Below, piece by piece: positions 1 to 6,234 of a DNA stretch of 7,072 bases. The translations under genes were made by a program, and so were the position numbers. Location of the stretch: positions 1 through 7,072 of the forward strand of contig JACCUZ010000072.1 of NCBI GenBank assembly GCA_013698395.1, written 5' to 3'. The notes beneath the pieces are model-generated. The model made no database searches, had not been told where the DNA came from, and worked only from the letters and a program-made list of their open reading frames with translations. Each line of letters begins with the position of its first letter. Position 1 is the first letter of the stretch. Source of the DNA: Sporichthyaceae bacterium (GTDB lineage: Bacteria > Actinomycetota > Actinomycetes > JACCUZ01).

Positions 1-943
1 CGTACAAATAGCCGAGGACGCCGTGCAGGAGGCAAACCTGGCGGCACTCGGCGCGTGGCCGGTCACCGGGGTTCCGCCTCAGCCGCGTGCCTGGCTCACG
101 GTGACCGCGCGAAGAAAGGCGATCGACCTCCTCGGCACGACGACCTGCTGCGACTGATCTTCACCTGCTGCCATCCCGCCCTCTCGCCGCCCACCCGGGT
201 TGTCCTGGCCCTACGCACACTGTGTGGTCTGTCGCCGGCGCAGATCTCGGGCGTGCTCCTCACCACCGAGGCGGCCACGACTAAGCGCCTGACCCGGGCT
301 CGACAGAAGATCGCCGCAGCCCACATCCCCTACCGCGTGCCGGCCGAGGCTGAGTTGGCCGACCGGTTGCCGGCGGTGTGCCGAACTTCTGCACGCCCTC
401 CTTCCGGATCAGCCGATGCCCGGCTCCGTCCTGGCGCTGCTGCTCCTCACCGAGGCCCGTAGGCCGTCACGGCTCGACGACCATGGTGCCGTCGTGACCC
501 TCGACCAGCAGAATCGTGGTCGGTGGGACACCGCCGCAATCGCCCGCGGCATGGCGCTCCTGAATGATTCACTCCATCGCTCGCACGGGCAGGCGGACGC
601 GTACCAAATGCAGGCCGCCATCGCGGCGGAGCATGCCCGCGCCGCCAGCTATGACGACACCGACTGGGCGGAGATCCTGCGGCTCTACGACTTGCTCGTG
701 TCGATCGCGCCCAGTTCCGCCGCGGGCCTGGGTCGGGTGGTTGCCGCAACTGAAGCGACCGATCCCGCGACCGGGCCTGCCATGTTGGACGAGCTGCCGC
801 CGAGCCCCCGCTGGCACGCGGTTCGCGCCGAGCTGCTCGCCAGAGAGGGGCGGTACGCGGAGGCAGCCCGAGACGAGAGGGAGCTTGAAGTGCCGGAAGA
901 TTCAGGCCCGATCATTCATGGCCGAACAGGGCGTCGACGTTAG
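1..943 (+). pseudogene. Decayed ECF sigma factor (long ECF42-like type), 5' end outside window
   Basis: An intact relative would be a sigma-70 family factor with regions 2 and 4 plus a long C-terminal helical domain. Homology starts in frame 2 (nt 2 to about 133) with region 2 text such as EDAVQEANLAAL and PRAWLTVTARRKAIDLL. It jumps to frame 1 (about 133-380) with HDDLLRLIFTCCHPALS and a region 4 helix-turn-helix (CGLSPAQISGVLLTTEAATT). It returns to frame 2 (about 380-943) with the C-terminal domain (LLHALLPDQP, TEARRPSRLDD, AYQMQAAIAAEHA, DTDWAEILRLYDLL). At each jump about 40 residues normal for the family are absent: the linker between regions 2 and 4, and the block usually containing a YLxFNEGY-like motif. 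The last ~20 residues do not match the family and overlap the neighbouring gene antisense. Family members usually sit beside a YCII/DGPF-domain gene, which could lie left of the window. Deletions this size make simple sequencing error unlikely. Family placement is from recalled conserved motifs. Confidence 0.8.
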
Positions 944-1721
944 GCAAGCCCTCGAATCGGGAGAACGTCCCCGCGTCAGCGATCTCCTGTGCGGCCCGCA
1001 GAAATCCGGCCCAGGCGGCGCGGGCGAGCGTGCCCCCCACACTGATCCGTCGCACTCCGAGGGACGCGGCCTCCGCGACAGTGATGAACGGAGCGTTGAT
1101 CAGCAGGTTCACCGGCTTGGGTGACACAGCGGCGATGACCGCGCCAACGTGCTCGACGGTTCCGATCCGAGGAGCGTAGAGGCAGTCGGCGCCAGCCTCG
1201 GCGTATGCGCGCAGCCGTCGGATCGTCTCGTCGATGTCGGGACGTCCGACGACGAACCCCTCGGATCGACCTGTGAGAACGAGTCCAGTGCCGCTTTCGT
1301 CGATCGCCTGCCGTGCGGCCCGAACACGTTCTACGGCGAGACCGAACTCATGGAGCGGGACCGCCTCGTCGCCGGTGGAGTCCTCGATCGAGAGCCCGGC
1401 GATCCCCGTCGCCGCGGCGAGCTTCACGTTCCCGTGGACTTGCTCCGGATCGACCGCGAAGCCGCCCTCGAAATCTGCGTTGACTGGGACATCCACGGCG
1501 TCCACCACGACCCGTAGATGGTCGAGCGTCTGGTCGAGCGTGACGTGGTTGTCGGCGCGACCCAGCGTCCATGCGAAACCAGCGCTCGTCGTCGCGAGCG
1601 CCTTGAAACCGAGCCGCCCCAGAGCACGGGCGCTTCCCGCGTCCCACGGGTTCGGCATCACGAAGCAATCGGAGGAGTGCAAACGATGGAACGCGGCGAC
1701 CCGATCGTCTTGCACGGTCAT
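912..1721 (-). CDS. Isocitrate lyase/PEP mutase family protein
   Basis: A 269-residue single-domain TIM-barrel protein of the PEP mutase/isocitrate lyase superfamily, presumably cytoplasmic. Visible signatures are the N-terminal FVMPNPWDAGSARAL (20-34), the metal-site strand NADFEGGF (81-88, with D83 and E85 where PEP mutase has DxD), IEDS (112-115), the GRSEGF strand (151-156, R152) and the C-terminal SVGGTLARAAW. The isocitrate lyase KKCGH signature is absent, and the EDK...N gating-loop signature of true PEP mutase is not present (the loop reads EDSTGDEAVPL). The substrate is therefore not predictable; C-C bond lyase or hydrolase activity on a 2-oxo or hydroxy acid is typical of the superfamily. 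The ATG is preceded by GAGGTG with a 4-nt spacer, which supports this start. It is divergent from the DHFR-like gene and convergent with the sigma pseudogene. Length is usual for the family. Confidence 0.88.
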   Translation of the reverse strand: MTVQDDRVAAFHRLHSSDCFVMPNPWDAGSARALGRLGFKALATTSAGFAWTLGRADNHVTLDQTLDHLRVVVDAVDVPVNADFEGGFAVDPEQVHGNVKLAAATGIAGLSIEDSTGDEAVPLHEFGLAVERVRAARQAIDESGTGLVLTGRSEGFVVGRPDIDETIRRLRAYAEAGADCLYAPRIGTVEHVGAVIAAVSPKPVNLLINAPFITVAEAASLGVRRISVGGTLARAAWAGFLRAAQEIADAGTFSRFEGLPNVDALFGHE

Positions 1722-1845
1722 ACCGCACCTCGTCAGTAAGGGCTTCGGGTATCCGTACCCTAGTTCTAGTGCGAGCGAGCCCAGGCCGGCAGGACCTCAG
1801 GTGCACGCCCTGTCCGGGGCAGAACGCAGGAAATGGACGGCTTAC
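1722..1845. promoter_or_regulatory. Divergent intergenic region with inverted repeat, candidate operator
   Basis: This 124-base gap separates the start codons of two divergent genes, so it must hold promoters for both. It contains the perfect inverted repeat GGGTA-TCCG-TACCC at 1747-1760, immediately followed by CTAGTTCTAG at 1760-1769, in which two CTAG palindromes are separated by two bases. The repeats lie 26-48 bases from the - strand start and about 77-99 from the + strand start, a sensible place for a repressor site. I see no convincing -35/-10 pair on either strand. Operator function is inferred only from symmetry and position. Confidence 0.4.
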
Positions 1846-2439
1846 ATGGCCAAGCTGATTTACTCCGCGATCACGTCACTCGACGGTTACGTGGCGGACG
1901 AGGACGGCGACTTCGACTGGGCCGCGCCCGACGAGGAGGTGCACGCTTTCGTCAACGACCTCGAGCGGGGGGTCGGCACTTACCTCTACGGACGCCGGAT
2001 GTACGAGGTGATGGCCTACTGGGAGACCGCTGATACCGTCGCCGACCAACCGCCCGTCATCAAGGACTACGCAGCGGTGTGGCAGTCGGCCGACAAGGTC
2101 GTCTACTCCAGGACGCTGCAGACGGTATCCACGGCCAGGACGCGGCTCGAGAGAGACTTCGACCCCGAACCGATCCGGCAGCTGAAGGCGTCAACGGCAC
2201 GCGACATCAGCGTGGGCGGTCCGACCCTCGCCGCCCACGCGATCAAGGCGGGGCTGGTCGACGAGATCCACCTGTTCCTCGCCCCGGTCGTGGTGGGAGG
2301 CGGCACTCGATCCCTCCCCGACAAGGTCCGTTTGACGCTCGAGCCGTTGGACGAACGCCGGTTCGGCAACGGCGTGGCACATCTCCATTACCGCACCAAG
2401 CCAGCTCGGTCCGGTGCAAGCCAGGCGGGAGCCCCCTGA
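1846..2439 (+). CDS. Dihydrofolate reductase family protein (RibD C-terminal domain-like)
   Basis: A 197-residue protein of the RibD C-terminal/DHFR-like fold, predicted to be an NADPH-dependent cytoplasmic oxidoreductase of unknown substrate. Typical features are the first strand and loop KLIYSAITSLDGYVAD (3-18), GTYLYGRRMYEVMAYW (44-59), the KVVYSRTL strand (84-91), the glycine-rich nucleotide-binding segment DISVGGPTLAAHAIKAGLVDE (120-140, GG at 124-125) and HLFLAPVVVGGGTRSLP (142-158). The family usually starts at MxKLxYxxxxSLDG, so ATG 1846 is chosen; the frame is open far upstream but that part is antisense to the mutase gene and has no family match. GGACGG at 1835-1840 is a weak ribosome-binding site 5 nt before the ATG. 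The last ~12 residues (ARSGASQAGAP) look like an unstructured tail. Such proteins are often stand-alone genes of unknown physiology and should not be taken as folate or riboflavin enzymes. Confidence 0.9.
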   Translation: MAKLIYSAITSLDGYVADEDGDFDWAAPDEEVHAFVNDLERGVGTYLYGRRMYEVMAYWETADTVADQPPVIKDYAAVWQSADKVVYSRTLQTVSTARTRLERDFDPEPIRQLKASTARDISVGGPTLAAHAIKAGLVDEIHLFLAPVVVGGGTRSLPDKVRLTLEPLDERRFGNGVAHLHYRTKPARSGASQAGAP

Positions 2440-2452
2440 TGGGGTGGTGGAC

Positions 2453-4387
2453 CTATCGCCAGTCGACCGCGACGACCGAGACCGGCTCCTCAAAACCCTT
2501 GAGTGCCTCGACGCGCGGCTCGGATACTGGAAACGCGTCTTCGACGCCGTCGATGGTCTCGCTGCTGACGAGAATCTCTCGGGTGTCCGCAGCTGCCCCG
2601 ATGCGAGCAGCTATGTGCACGCCCTGACCGCCGTAATCCGTGAAGTCACCGTCCGTGACGAACGCGCCGCCGGTGTGGATGCCGATCCTCACGTCAGGGG
2701 CGAAGACTTCGGCGTCGAGCGCTCGCTGTATCGCCACCGCTGCCTGGATCGCCGCCTTCGGCTGATCGAAGGAGGCGAAGAACCCGTCGCCCGTCTGCTT
2801 GATCACTTCGCCGCCGCCCTCGACGATGCACTCCCGTAGCAGCTGGTCATGGCGGGCAAGCAACTTCTTCCACTTCTCATTGCCGAGCGTCTCGAGCAGC
2901 TTCGTTGAGCCGACGATGTCGCTGAAGAAGAACGTTCGACGCGTCTCAAGCCTGCCCAGAAGCTCCTTCACACGCTCCTCGTCAAGCCTGGCCCCGAGAC
3001 GCTCGAACGTCTTGAGGGCGGCGTCGAACTCCGCCATGGCGCCGTCCTCGTCGCCCTTATGCCGATAGGCGATGCCAAGCAGCGTCCGGGACTGCGCGGT
3101 CTCGTACGGCGCGCCCACCTTCTGCCACTCCTCCCGCGAGCGACGCAACGAACGAATCGCACCGTCCCAATTCCGCTCCGCTAGCTGGATCTGCCCGCCG
3201 GCGAAATGCACGATGGCCTCGAAGGCGGGTGGCGGTTCCTTGGCGATCTTGTAGGCGTCGACGATTCGCTCTAACTCTTCGAAGGCCATCCTCGCCATGC
3301 GCACGTCGCCGGCGGCGAGCGCGATCTCCACCTGGGCGGGAAGCCGCCCGAGACGCATCAGTGGCGCAGTCACGTCGTCCAGGGCGCGTCGTATCCCATT
3401 GACGGCAGCGTCAACCTTGCCCTCCGCGAGACGAAGGAGAGCCAGGCCGGGCTGCGGTTCCCGGCCAAGTTCGTGCGCTTGGCCGTAGGCCTCCAGGGCA
3501 GCGGAGAAGTCTCCCCGCCGCCGCCGAATCTCGCCGATCTCGTAGAAACCGCCAGCTGTGATGTAGTGGTCGAAGTCCTTGATCTCCTCGCAGGCAGCGA
3601 TCGCCTGCTGCTCGGCCGCCGGCCAGTTGCCGCGAAGCCTCAGCATCTCGGCACGGTGGATGCGGCACGCGCCCGGGAACCCTGTGACGTCGAGGCGATC
3701 GCACCATCGGTTTGCCGCCTCCGTCCACTCGGCGGCCCGTCGGTAGTCCCCAACGTCCTGGCACGATGAGATCGTGCAGCAGTAGACGAGACCCGCAGCG
3801 AACGGCTTGAGCTCGCCGCTGACCGCGGCAGCAGTGGCCTCGTCGAGGAGCCCAAGTCCCTTGTCGACCTCCCCCATGTTGACCAGTGCCTTGCCCTTCA
3901 AGGTGAGGGCCACCGCTTGGACCTCGCGGTCGCCCAACCGCTCGCCAAGTTCGTACGCCCGGTCGAGGTCGTTGACCGCCTCGGCGGGGTTGCCGTGCGC
4001 ATGGAGCGCATCCATTCCGCGCATCAGCACCAGAAGGGCGTACTCGGCCGACTCAGGCAGGGTGCCGACGAGGCGTTCGGCCTTGGCGAACCAGCCCTGC
4101 CCGACCGAGAAGGCGCCGCGCGAGGAGTGGTCGGAGGAGAGCGCGAGCGCCACTCGGGCTGCGCCGTGCGGGTCGGCTGCCGCGTGGAATGCGGCGTATG
4201 CCCGCTCCCGCAGGTCGATCGCCTCTTCGATTCGGCACGTCCACCACGCCGCCTCTGCGAATGCCTCGAGGTCATCGGCGGTGAGGTCACCCTCGTCTGT
4301 GCCGGAGTACAAGGCGTACGCATCCCGCCACCTGCCGCCCGTGGCGGCGTGGCGGCCATCTTCAAGGGACGAAATGACCTGGGACAC
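2453..4387 (-). CDS. TPR-repeat protein with C-terminal class III adenylate/guanylate cyclase domain
   Basis: A 644-residue soluble protein with no signal peptide or membrane segment. Residues ~5-475 form helical TPR-like repeats (e.g. AEAVNDLDRAYELGERLGD, GDFSAALEAYGQAHELG, LLGIAYRHKGDEDGAMAEF), matching a repeat module known from actinobacterial regulators. Residues 483-625 are a class III cyclase domain: FFFSDIVGST with metal Asp490, IKQTGDGFFASF with Lys530 and metal Asp534, then FTDYGGQGVHIAARIG with Asp584, His591 and Arg595. Spacings (D490-D534 = 44, D584-H591 = 7, H591-R595 = 4) match canonical cyclases such as Rv1625c as I recall it. The Lys/Asp pair favours ATP over GTP, but the transition-state Asn is His, so activity is uncertain. 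GTG 4387 is chosen because family homology begins there, after the methyltransferase stop; no strong ribosome-binding site precedes it. The frame stays open to an ATG at 4585, but that part overlaps the methyltransferase. Likely role: cAMP signalling or nucleotide sensing. Confidence 0.88.
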   Translation of the reverse strand: MSQVISSLEDGRHAATGGRWRDAYALYSGTDEGDLTADDLEAFAEAAWWTCRIEEAIDLRERAYAAFHAAADPHGAARVALALSSDHSSRGAFSVGQGWFAKAERLVGTLPESAEYALLVLMRGMDALHAHGNPAEAVNDLDRAYELGERLGDREVQAVALTLKGKALVNMGEVDKGLGLLDEATAAAVSGELKPFAAGLVYCCTISSCQDVGDYRRAAEWTEAANRWCDRLDVTGFPGACRIHRAEMLRLRGNWPAAEQQAIAACEEIKDFDHYITAGGFYEIGEIRRRRGDFSAALEAYGQAHELGREPQPGLALLRLAEGKVDAAVNGIRRALDDVTAPLMRLGRLPAQVEIALAAGDVRMARMAFEELERIVDAYKIAKEPPPAFEAIVHFAGGQIQLAERNWDGAIRSLRRSREEWQKVGAPYETAQSRTLLGIAYRHKGDEDGAMAEFDAALKTFERLGARLDEERVKELLGRLETRRTFFFSDIVGSTKLLETLGNEKWKKLLARHDQLLRECIVEGGGEVIKQTGDGFFASFDQPKAAIQAAVAIQRALDAEVFAPDVRIGIHTGGAFVTDGDFTDYGGQGVHIAARIGAAADTREILVSSETIDGVEDAFPVSEPRVEALKGFEEPVSVVAVDWR

Positions 4388-4473
4388 GGCGTCGCCGGAA
4401 TTGTCGCACGCGCCGTGACACCGGGCAAGAAGTGCCCGCTTGGTGCCGCGCAGGTCTGCCCATGGCGGGCAAC

Positions 4474-5205
4474 TTACTGGGCGGAGGTGCTCCGCAGGAC
4501 GTACTTCGCGAAGATGCCGTCGTCGGAGTACTCGGCGTCCTCGATGGTGAAACCGGTCCGTTGCAGCATTGCCTCGAGCAGCCACGTATAGGTCGAGTGC
4601 TCGTCACGAACATGTTCTTCGAGTTCCCAACGGCCCCATCCGCCCGCACCCGGAGGGTTGCCAGTGGCGCACCAGGCCTCTATGCGCTCCGCTGCGTCAG
4701 CCGGCTCGAAGTTGTAGACGGCGTCCGAGAGGCGGAGCACGCCCCCAGGTCGAAGGGTGTCGCGGAGCCGAGTGAGGGCCACACCTTTCCAGAAGTCCGG
4801 GAGATGATGGAGGGCGTACCGGGAGTAGACGAAGTCCGCAGGGCTTCCGTGATGCCCGTAGGTCAGGAAACCAGCCTGGACGACCTCGACGTTGTGCGCG
4901 CCTGCCTGCTCCACCTTGGTGCGCAGTGCGGTCAGCATCACTGATGAGACGTCCACAGCGACAACCCGTGCGCAAGCCGGCGCGACAGCGAGAGCGAACT
5001 GACCGGTCCCGGCCCCGAGATCAACAACCACGGACTCCGAGGTCAGGCCAAGCCGACCCAGGAGCAGGACCTCCTGGGCGGCGTCGGCGTCCTCCTTCGC
5101 GTCGTAGCGAGCGACGTGGCCGGCGTCCAGGTTCTCCCGACCGGCGCTGGCAACCTCGTCGAGCAACCAGCCCTCGTTGGATCCAGCCTCAGAACCGGAA
5201 GGCAT
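4474..5205 (-). CDS. Class I SAM-dependent methyltransferase
   Basis: A 243-residue cytoplasmic methyltransferase with a Rossmann fold of the Methyltransf_11/25 type. Motif I is VVVDLGAGTGQFALAVA (59-75), with the SAM-binding glycine loop at 64-68. The acidic residue at the end of strand 2 is D85 in VVAVDVSS. Motif IV/post-I is YSRYALHHLPDFWKG (127-141), followed by LRPGGVLRLSD (151-161). The N-terminal ~40 residues (including HVARYDAKEDADAAQE) resemble the usual cap helix, and the C-terminal part carries WGRWELEEHVRDEHSTYTW and EDAEYSDDGIFAKYVL. The acceptor substrate cannot be read from sequence. The ATG is preceded by GGAGAG with a 4-nt spacer (5210-5215), which fixes the start. It lies 86 bases upstream of the TPR-cyclase on the same strand, and its start overlaps the end of a doubtful small frame by 17 bases. 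Confidence 0.92.
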   Translation of the reverse strand: MPSGSEAGSNEGWLLDEVASAGRENLDAGHVARYDAKEDADAAQEVLLLGRLGLTSESVVVDLGAGTGQFALAVAPACARVVAVDVSSVMLTALRTKVEQAGAHNVEVVQAGFLTYGHHGSPADFVYSRYALHHLPDFWKGVALTRLRDTLRPGGVLRLSDAVYNFEPADAAERIEAWCATGNPPGAGGWGRWELEEHVRDEHSTYTWLLEAMLQRTGFTIEDAEYSDDGIFAKYVLRSTSAQ

Positions 5206-5350
5206 GACTCTCTCCGGGGTTCAATGCGACTTCACCGAGGACCGCCGCGGCGGTGGCCATTGCGTAGGTCGCCACCTTGCTGTCCGCCCGCCCGGCGTAC
5301 GCCTCGGCAACCGTGGCGGGCTCCGCCGACGAACCCAACGGGACTTCGAT
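5189..5350 (-). CDS. Possible small ORF with noncanonical ATC start (53 codons), doubtful
   Basis: The 198-base gap between the membrane protein and the methyltransferase contains an open - strand frame ending with TGA at 5189-5191. From ATC at 5350 it would give 53 residues, beginning IEVPLGSSAEPATVAEAY and ending GEVALNPGESHAFRF. By my hand count GC is about 81% at third, 68% at first and 57% at second codon positions, the order expected of coding DNA in this genome. A strong AGGGAGG (complement of 5361-5367) lies about 10 nt upstream of the ATC. No ATG or GTG opens the frame nearby; TTG 5338 (49 aa) is the alternative start and lacks a ribosome-binding site. I recognise no family. It could be a real gene with a rare or mutated start, the remnant of a longer gene, or chance. 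Confidence 0.28.
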   Translation of the reverse strand: MEVPLGSSAEPATVAEAYAGRADSKVATYAMATAAAVLGEVALNPGESHAFRF

Positions 5351-5403
5351 CCGACCAGCTCCTCCCTGCGCACCCTCGCTCCTCTCCTCGCCAGCCGCAC
5401 AGC

Positions 5404-5787
5404 TCAGGCCACCGGCGGGCTGCCTGCAGACAGGTTCTCGGGTCGGACCGGTAGTTCCGTCTGGACCCGGCGCCAGTGATAAAGGTAAATCGGCCCGGCG
5501 ATGAGCAGCGTGGTGCCAGACCCGACGAGCCCGAGCACCGACTGACGACGCTGCGAGTCTCGGGCCGCGTCCTCTCGACGACGCTGCTCGGCCTTGCTCA
5601 CGCCCGGCTCCTCCTTTCCGGGGGGGCCGACATAGGGCTCGTAGCCGTAGTAGCCGGGGTCCGGATAGAGCAGCTCGACCGTTGAGCGAACCAGACTGAC
5701 GGCGGCGAAGACTGAAATCACCAAGGTGATCAGGCAAACGAGGTACAGATACACGTTGCGCAGGGTGAGCCGCTCCTGCACGACCAT
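5404..5787 (-). CDS. Small two-helix membrane protein (DUF5671-like)
   Basis: A 127-residue protein with two predicted transmembrane helices: residues ~11-33 (NVYLYLVCLITLVISVFAAV followed by SLV) and ~83-104 (SVLGLVGSGTTLLIAGPIYLY). They are joined by a Tyr/Pro-rich stretch (YPDPGYYGYEPY, 41-52) and a charged segment (KAEQRRREDAARDSQRRQ, 65-82). The first helix, ending in LVRSTVELLYPD, resembles DUF5671-type membrane proteins, whose function is unknown; this match is from memory of pattern, not a search. The basic segment before helix 2 and WRR after it favour at least one cytoplasmic face nearby, but topology is uncertain. ATG 5787 has an excellent AGGAGA ribosome-binding site with a 5-nt spacer. 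It lies 95 bases downstream of the acidic small-protein gene on the same strand. Confidence 0.78.
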   Translation of the reverse strand: MVVQERLTLRNVYLYLVCLITLVISVFAAVSLVRSTVELLYPDPGYYGYEPYVGPPGKEEPGVSKAEQRRREDAARDSQRRQSVLGLVGSGTTLLIAGPIYLYHWRRVQTELPVRPENLSAGSPPVA

Positions 5788-5882
5788 GACGATCTCCTCA
5801 CACCGCTAGGCACGGTCGGTCCGAACCACGCCAACAGTGTCGTACGGGCGAATGCCCGCGCGCCTGAGCACACGTACTTAGC
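5788..5882 (-). other. Intergenic gap between acidic protein and membrane protein genes
   Basis: These 95 bases separate two codirectional - strand genes. They hold the membrane protein's ribosome-binding site and a short hairpin, CGGGC-GAAT-GCCCG, at 5845-5858. The hairpin has a five-pair stem and no following T-run on either strand, so it is not a convincing intrinsic terminator. TTGGCG on the - strand could be a -35 element, but no matching -10 was found. Whether the downstream gene has its own promoter cannot be decided from sequence. Confidence 0.4.
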
Positions 5883-6155
5883 TCAGCCCTCGCGCTGCCG
5901 CTCCTCCTGGTCGCCGGCGAGCGAACGGCCTCCATCCCGCGGATCCTCGTCAACTTCGCCTGCGGCAACCGCCGACTCGGCCTCGGCTCGTAGCTCAGCG
6001 GCGCCCGGTTGCACCGGCGCGTCGATCGTCGGTCCCGCCGCGTCCTCCGCGCGGTCTTCGGCGGCGCGGTGGTCGTAGCGGTCTCCGTGCTCGGGCGGCG
6101 GCTGTGAGCCGTCGTTGGCCGGGTCACCCGTCTCGTACGTGTGGTCGTTGCTCAT
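5883..6155 (-). CDS. Small acidic, probably disordered protein, family not recognised
   Basis: A 90-residue hydrophilic protein starting MSNDHTYETGDPANDGSQ and ending GDQEERQREG. It has 24 Asp/Glu against 8 Arg, no Lys, Cys, Trp or Phe, and no signal peptide or membrane helix. It is rich in Ala, Gly and Pro, so it is predicted acidic and largely disordered, with one possible helix around residues 51-68 (GAAELRAEAESAVAAGEV). ATG 6155 is chosen over an upstream in-frame ATG because a perfect AGGAGG sits 5 nt before it (6161-6166); the extra 34 residues of the longer frame would run across the divergent gene's promoter region. Proteins of this composition are common in Actinobacteria without known function, sometimes linked to stress, but nothing here identifies a role. 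It is the first gene of the - strand run, divergent from the histidine phosphatase. Confidence 0.75.
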   Translation of the reverse strand: MSNDHTYETGDPANDGSQPPPEHGDRYDHRAAEDRAEDAAGPTIDAPVQPGAAELRAEAESAVAAGEVDEDPRDGGRSLAGDQEERQREG

Positions 6156-6234
6156 GGTCGCCTCCTGGCTCGACTTCGTTGACCGGTCCGCTGCCGGGTG
6201 TTTGGCCACCCGCACAGCGGTGATCACGCATGAC
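6156..6234. promoter_or_regulatory. Divergent intergenic region with inverted repeat CGGGTG-N6-CACCCG
   Basis: This 79-base gap lies between the starts of the acidic protein (- strand) and the phosphatase (+ strand). It contains a perfect six-base inverted repeat, CGGGTG-TTTGGC-CACCCG, at 6195-6212. TTGACC at 6179-6184 looks like a -35 element for the + strand, but no matching -10 is seen about 17 bases on. The repeat could be an operator serving one or both genes, or the stem of a leader hairpin just ahead of the phosphatase. Assignment rests on symmetry and position only. Confidence 0.35.
6161..6166 (-). promoter_or_regulatory. Ribosome-binding site deciding the acidic protein start
   Basis: The complement reads AGGAGG, a full anti-16S match, with the 5-nt spacer CGACC before ATG 6155. 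It is much better than anything before the in-frame ATG at 6257, so it selects the shorter 90-residue protein. Confidence 0.8.

Noticed and set aside
564..1124. A 186-residue + strand frame overlapping the pseudogene and the mutase gene
   Set aside because: The first part is a shifted shadow of the sigma factor C-terminal domain and the rest is antisense to the mutase gene; no coherent domain.
1234..1845. Upstream in-frame extension of the DHFR-like gene (would give 401 residues)
   Set aside because: The extension is antisense to the well-supported mutase gene, has Ser/Arg/Pro-rich shadow composition, and the family N-terminus begins exactly at ATG 1846.
2433..2444. CCCC-TGAT-GGGG hairpin at the convergent stop codons as a terminator
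   Set aside because: Only four pairs and no T-run on either side; too weak to call a terminator.
4388..4585. Longer N-terminus for the TPR-cyclase, starting at ATG 4585
   Set aside because: These 66 residues are Arg-rich, overlap the methyltransferase in another frame, and precede the point where family homology begins.
3807..4591. Two long + strand open frames opposite the cyclase gene (3807-4418 and 3917-4591)
   Set aside because: They lie antisense to conserved TPR sequence, have low-complexity Ser/Arg/Ala or mixed composition, and match no family; typical shadows in GC-rich DNA.
5189..5737. A 182-residue - strand frame spanning the membrane protein and the gap
   Set aside because: Its N-terminal two thirds is an Arg/Gly-rich shadow of the membrane protein gene, which has a strong ribosome-binding site. 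Only the last ~53 codons look coding, and these are listed separately.
5845..5858. CGGGC-GAAT-GCCCG hairpin as an intrinsic terminator after the acidic protein gene
   Set aside because: Five-pair stem, no T-run on either strand; could arise by chance in GC-rich sequence.
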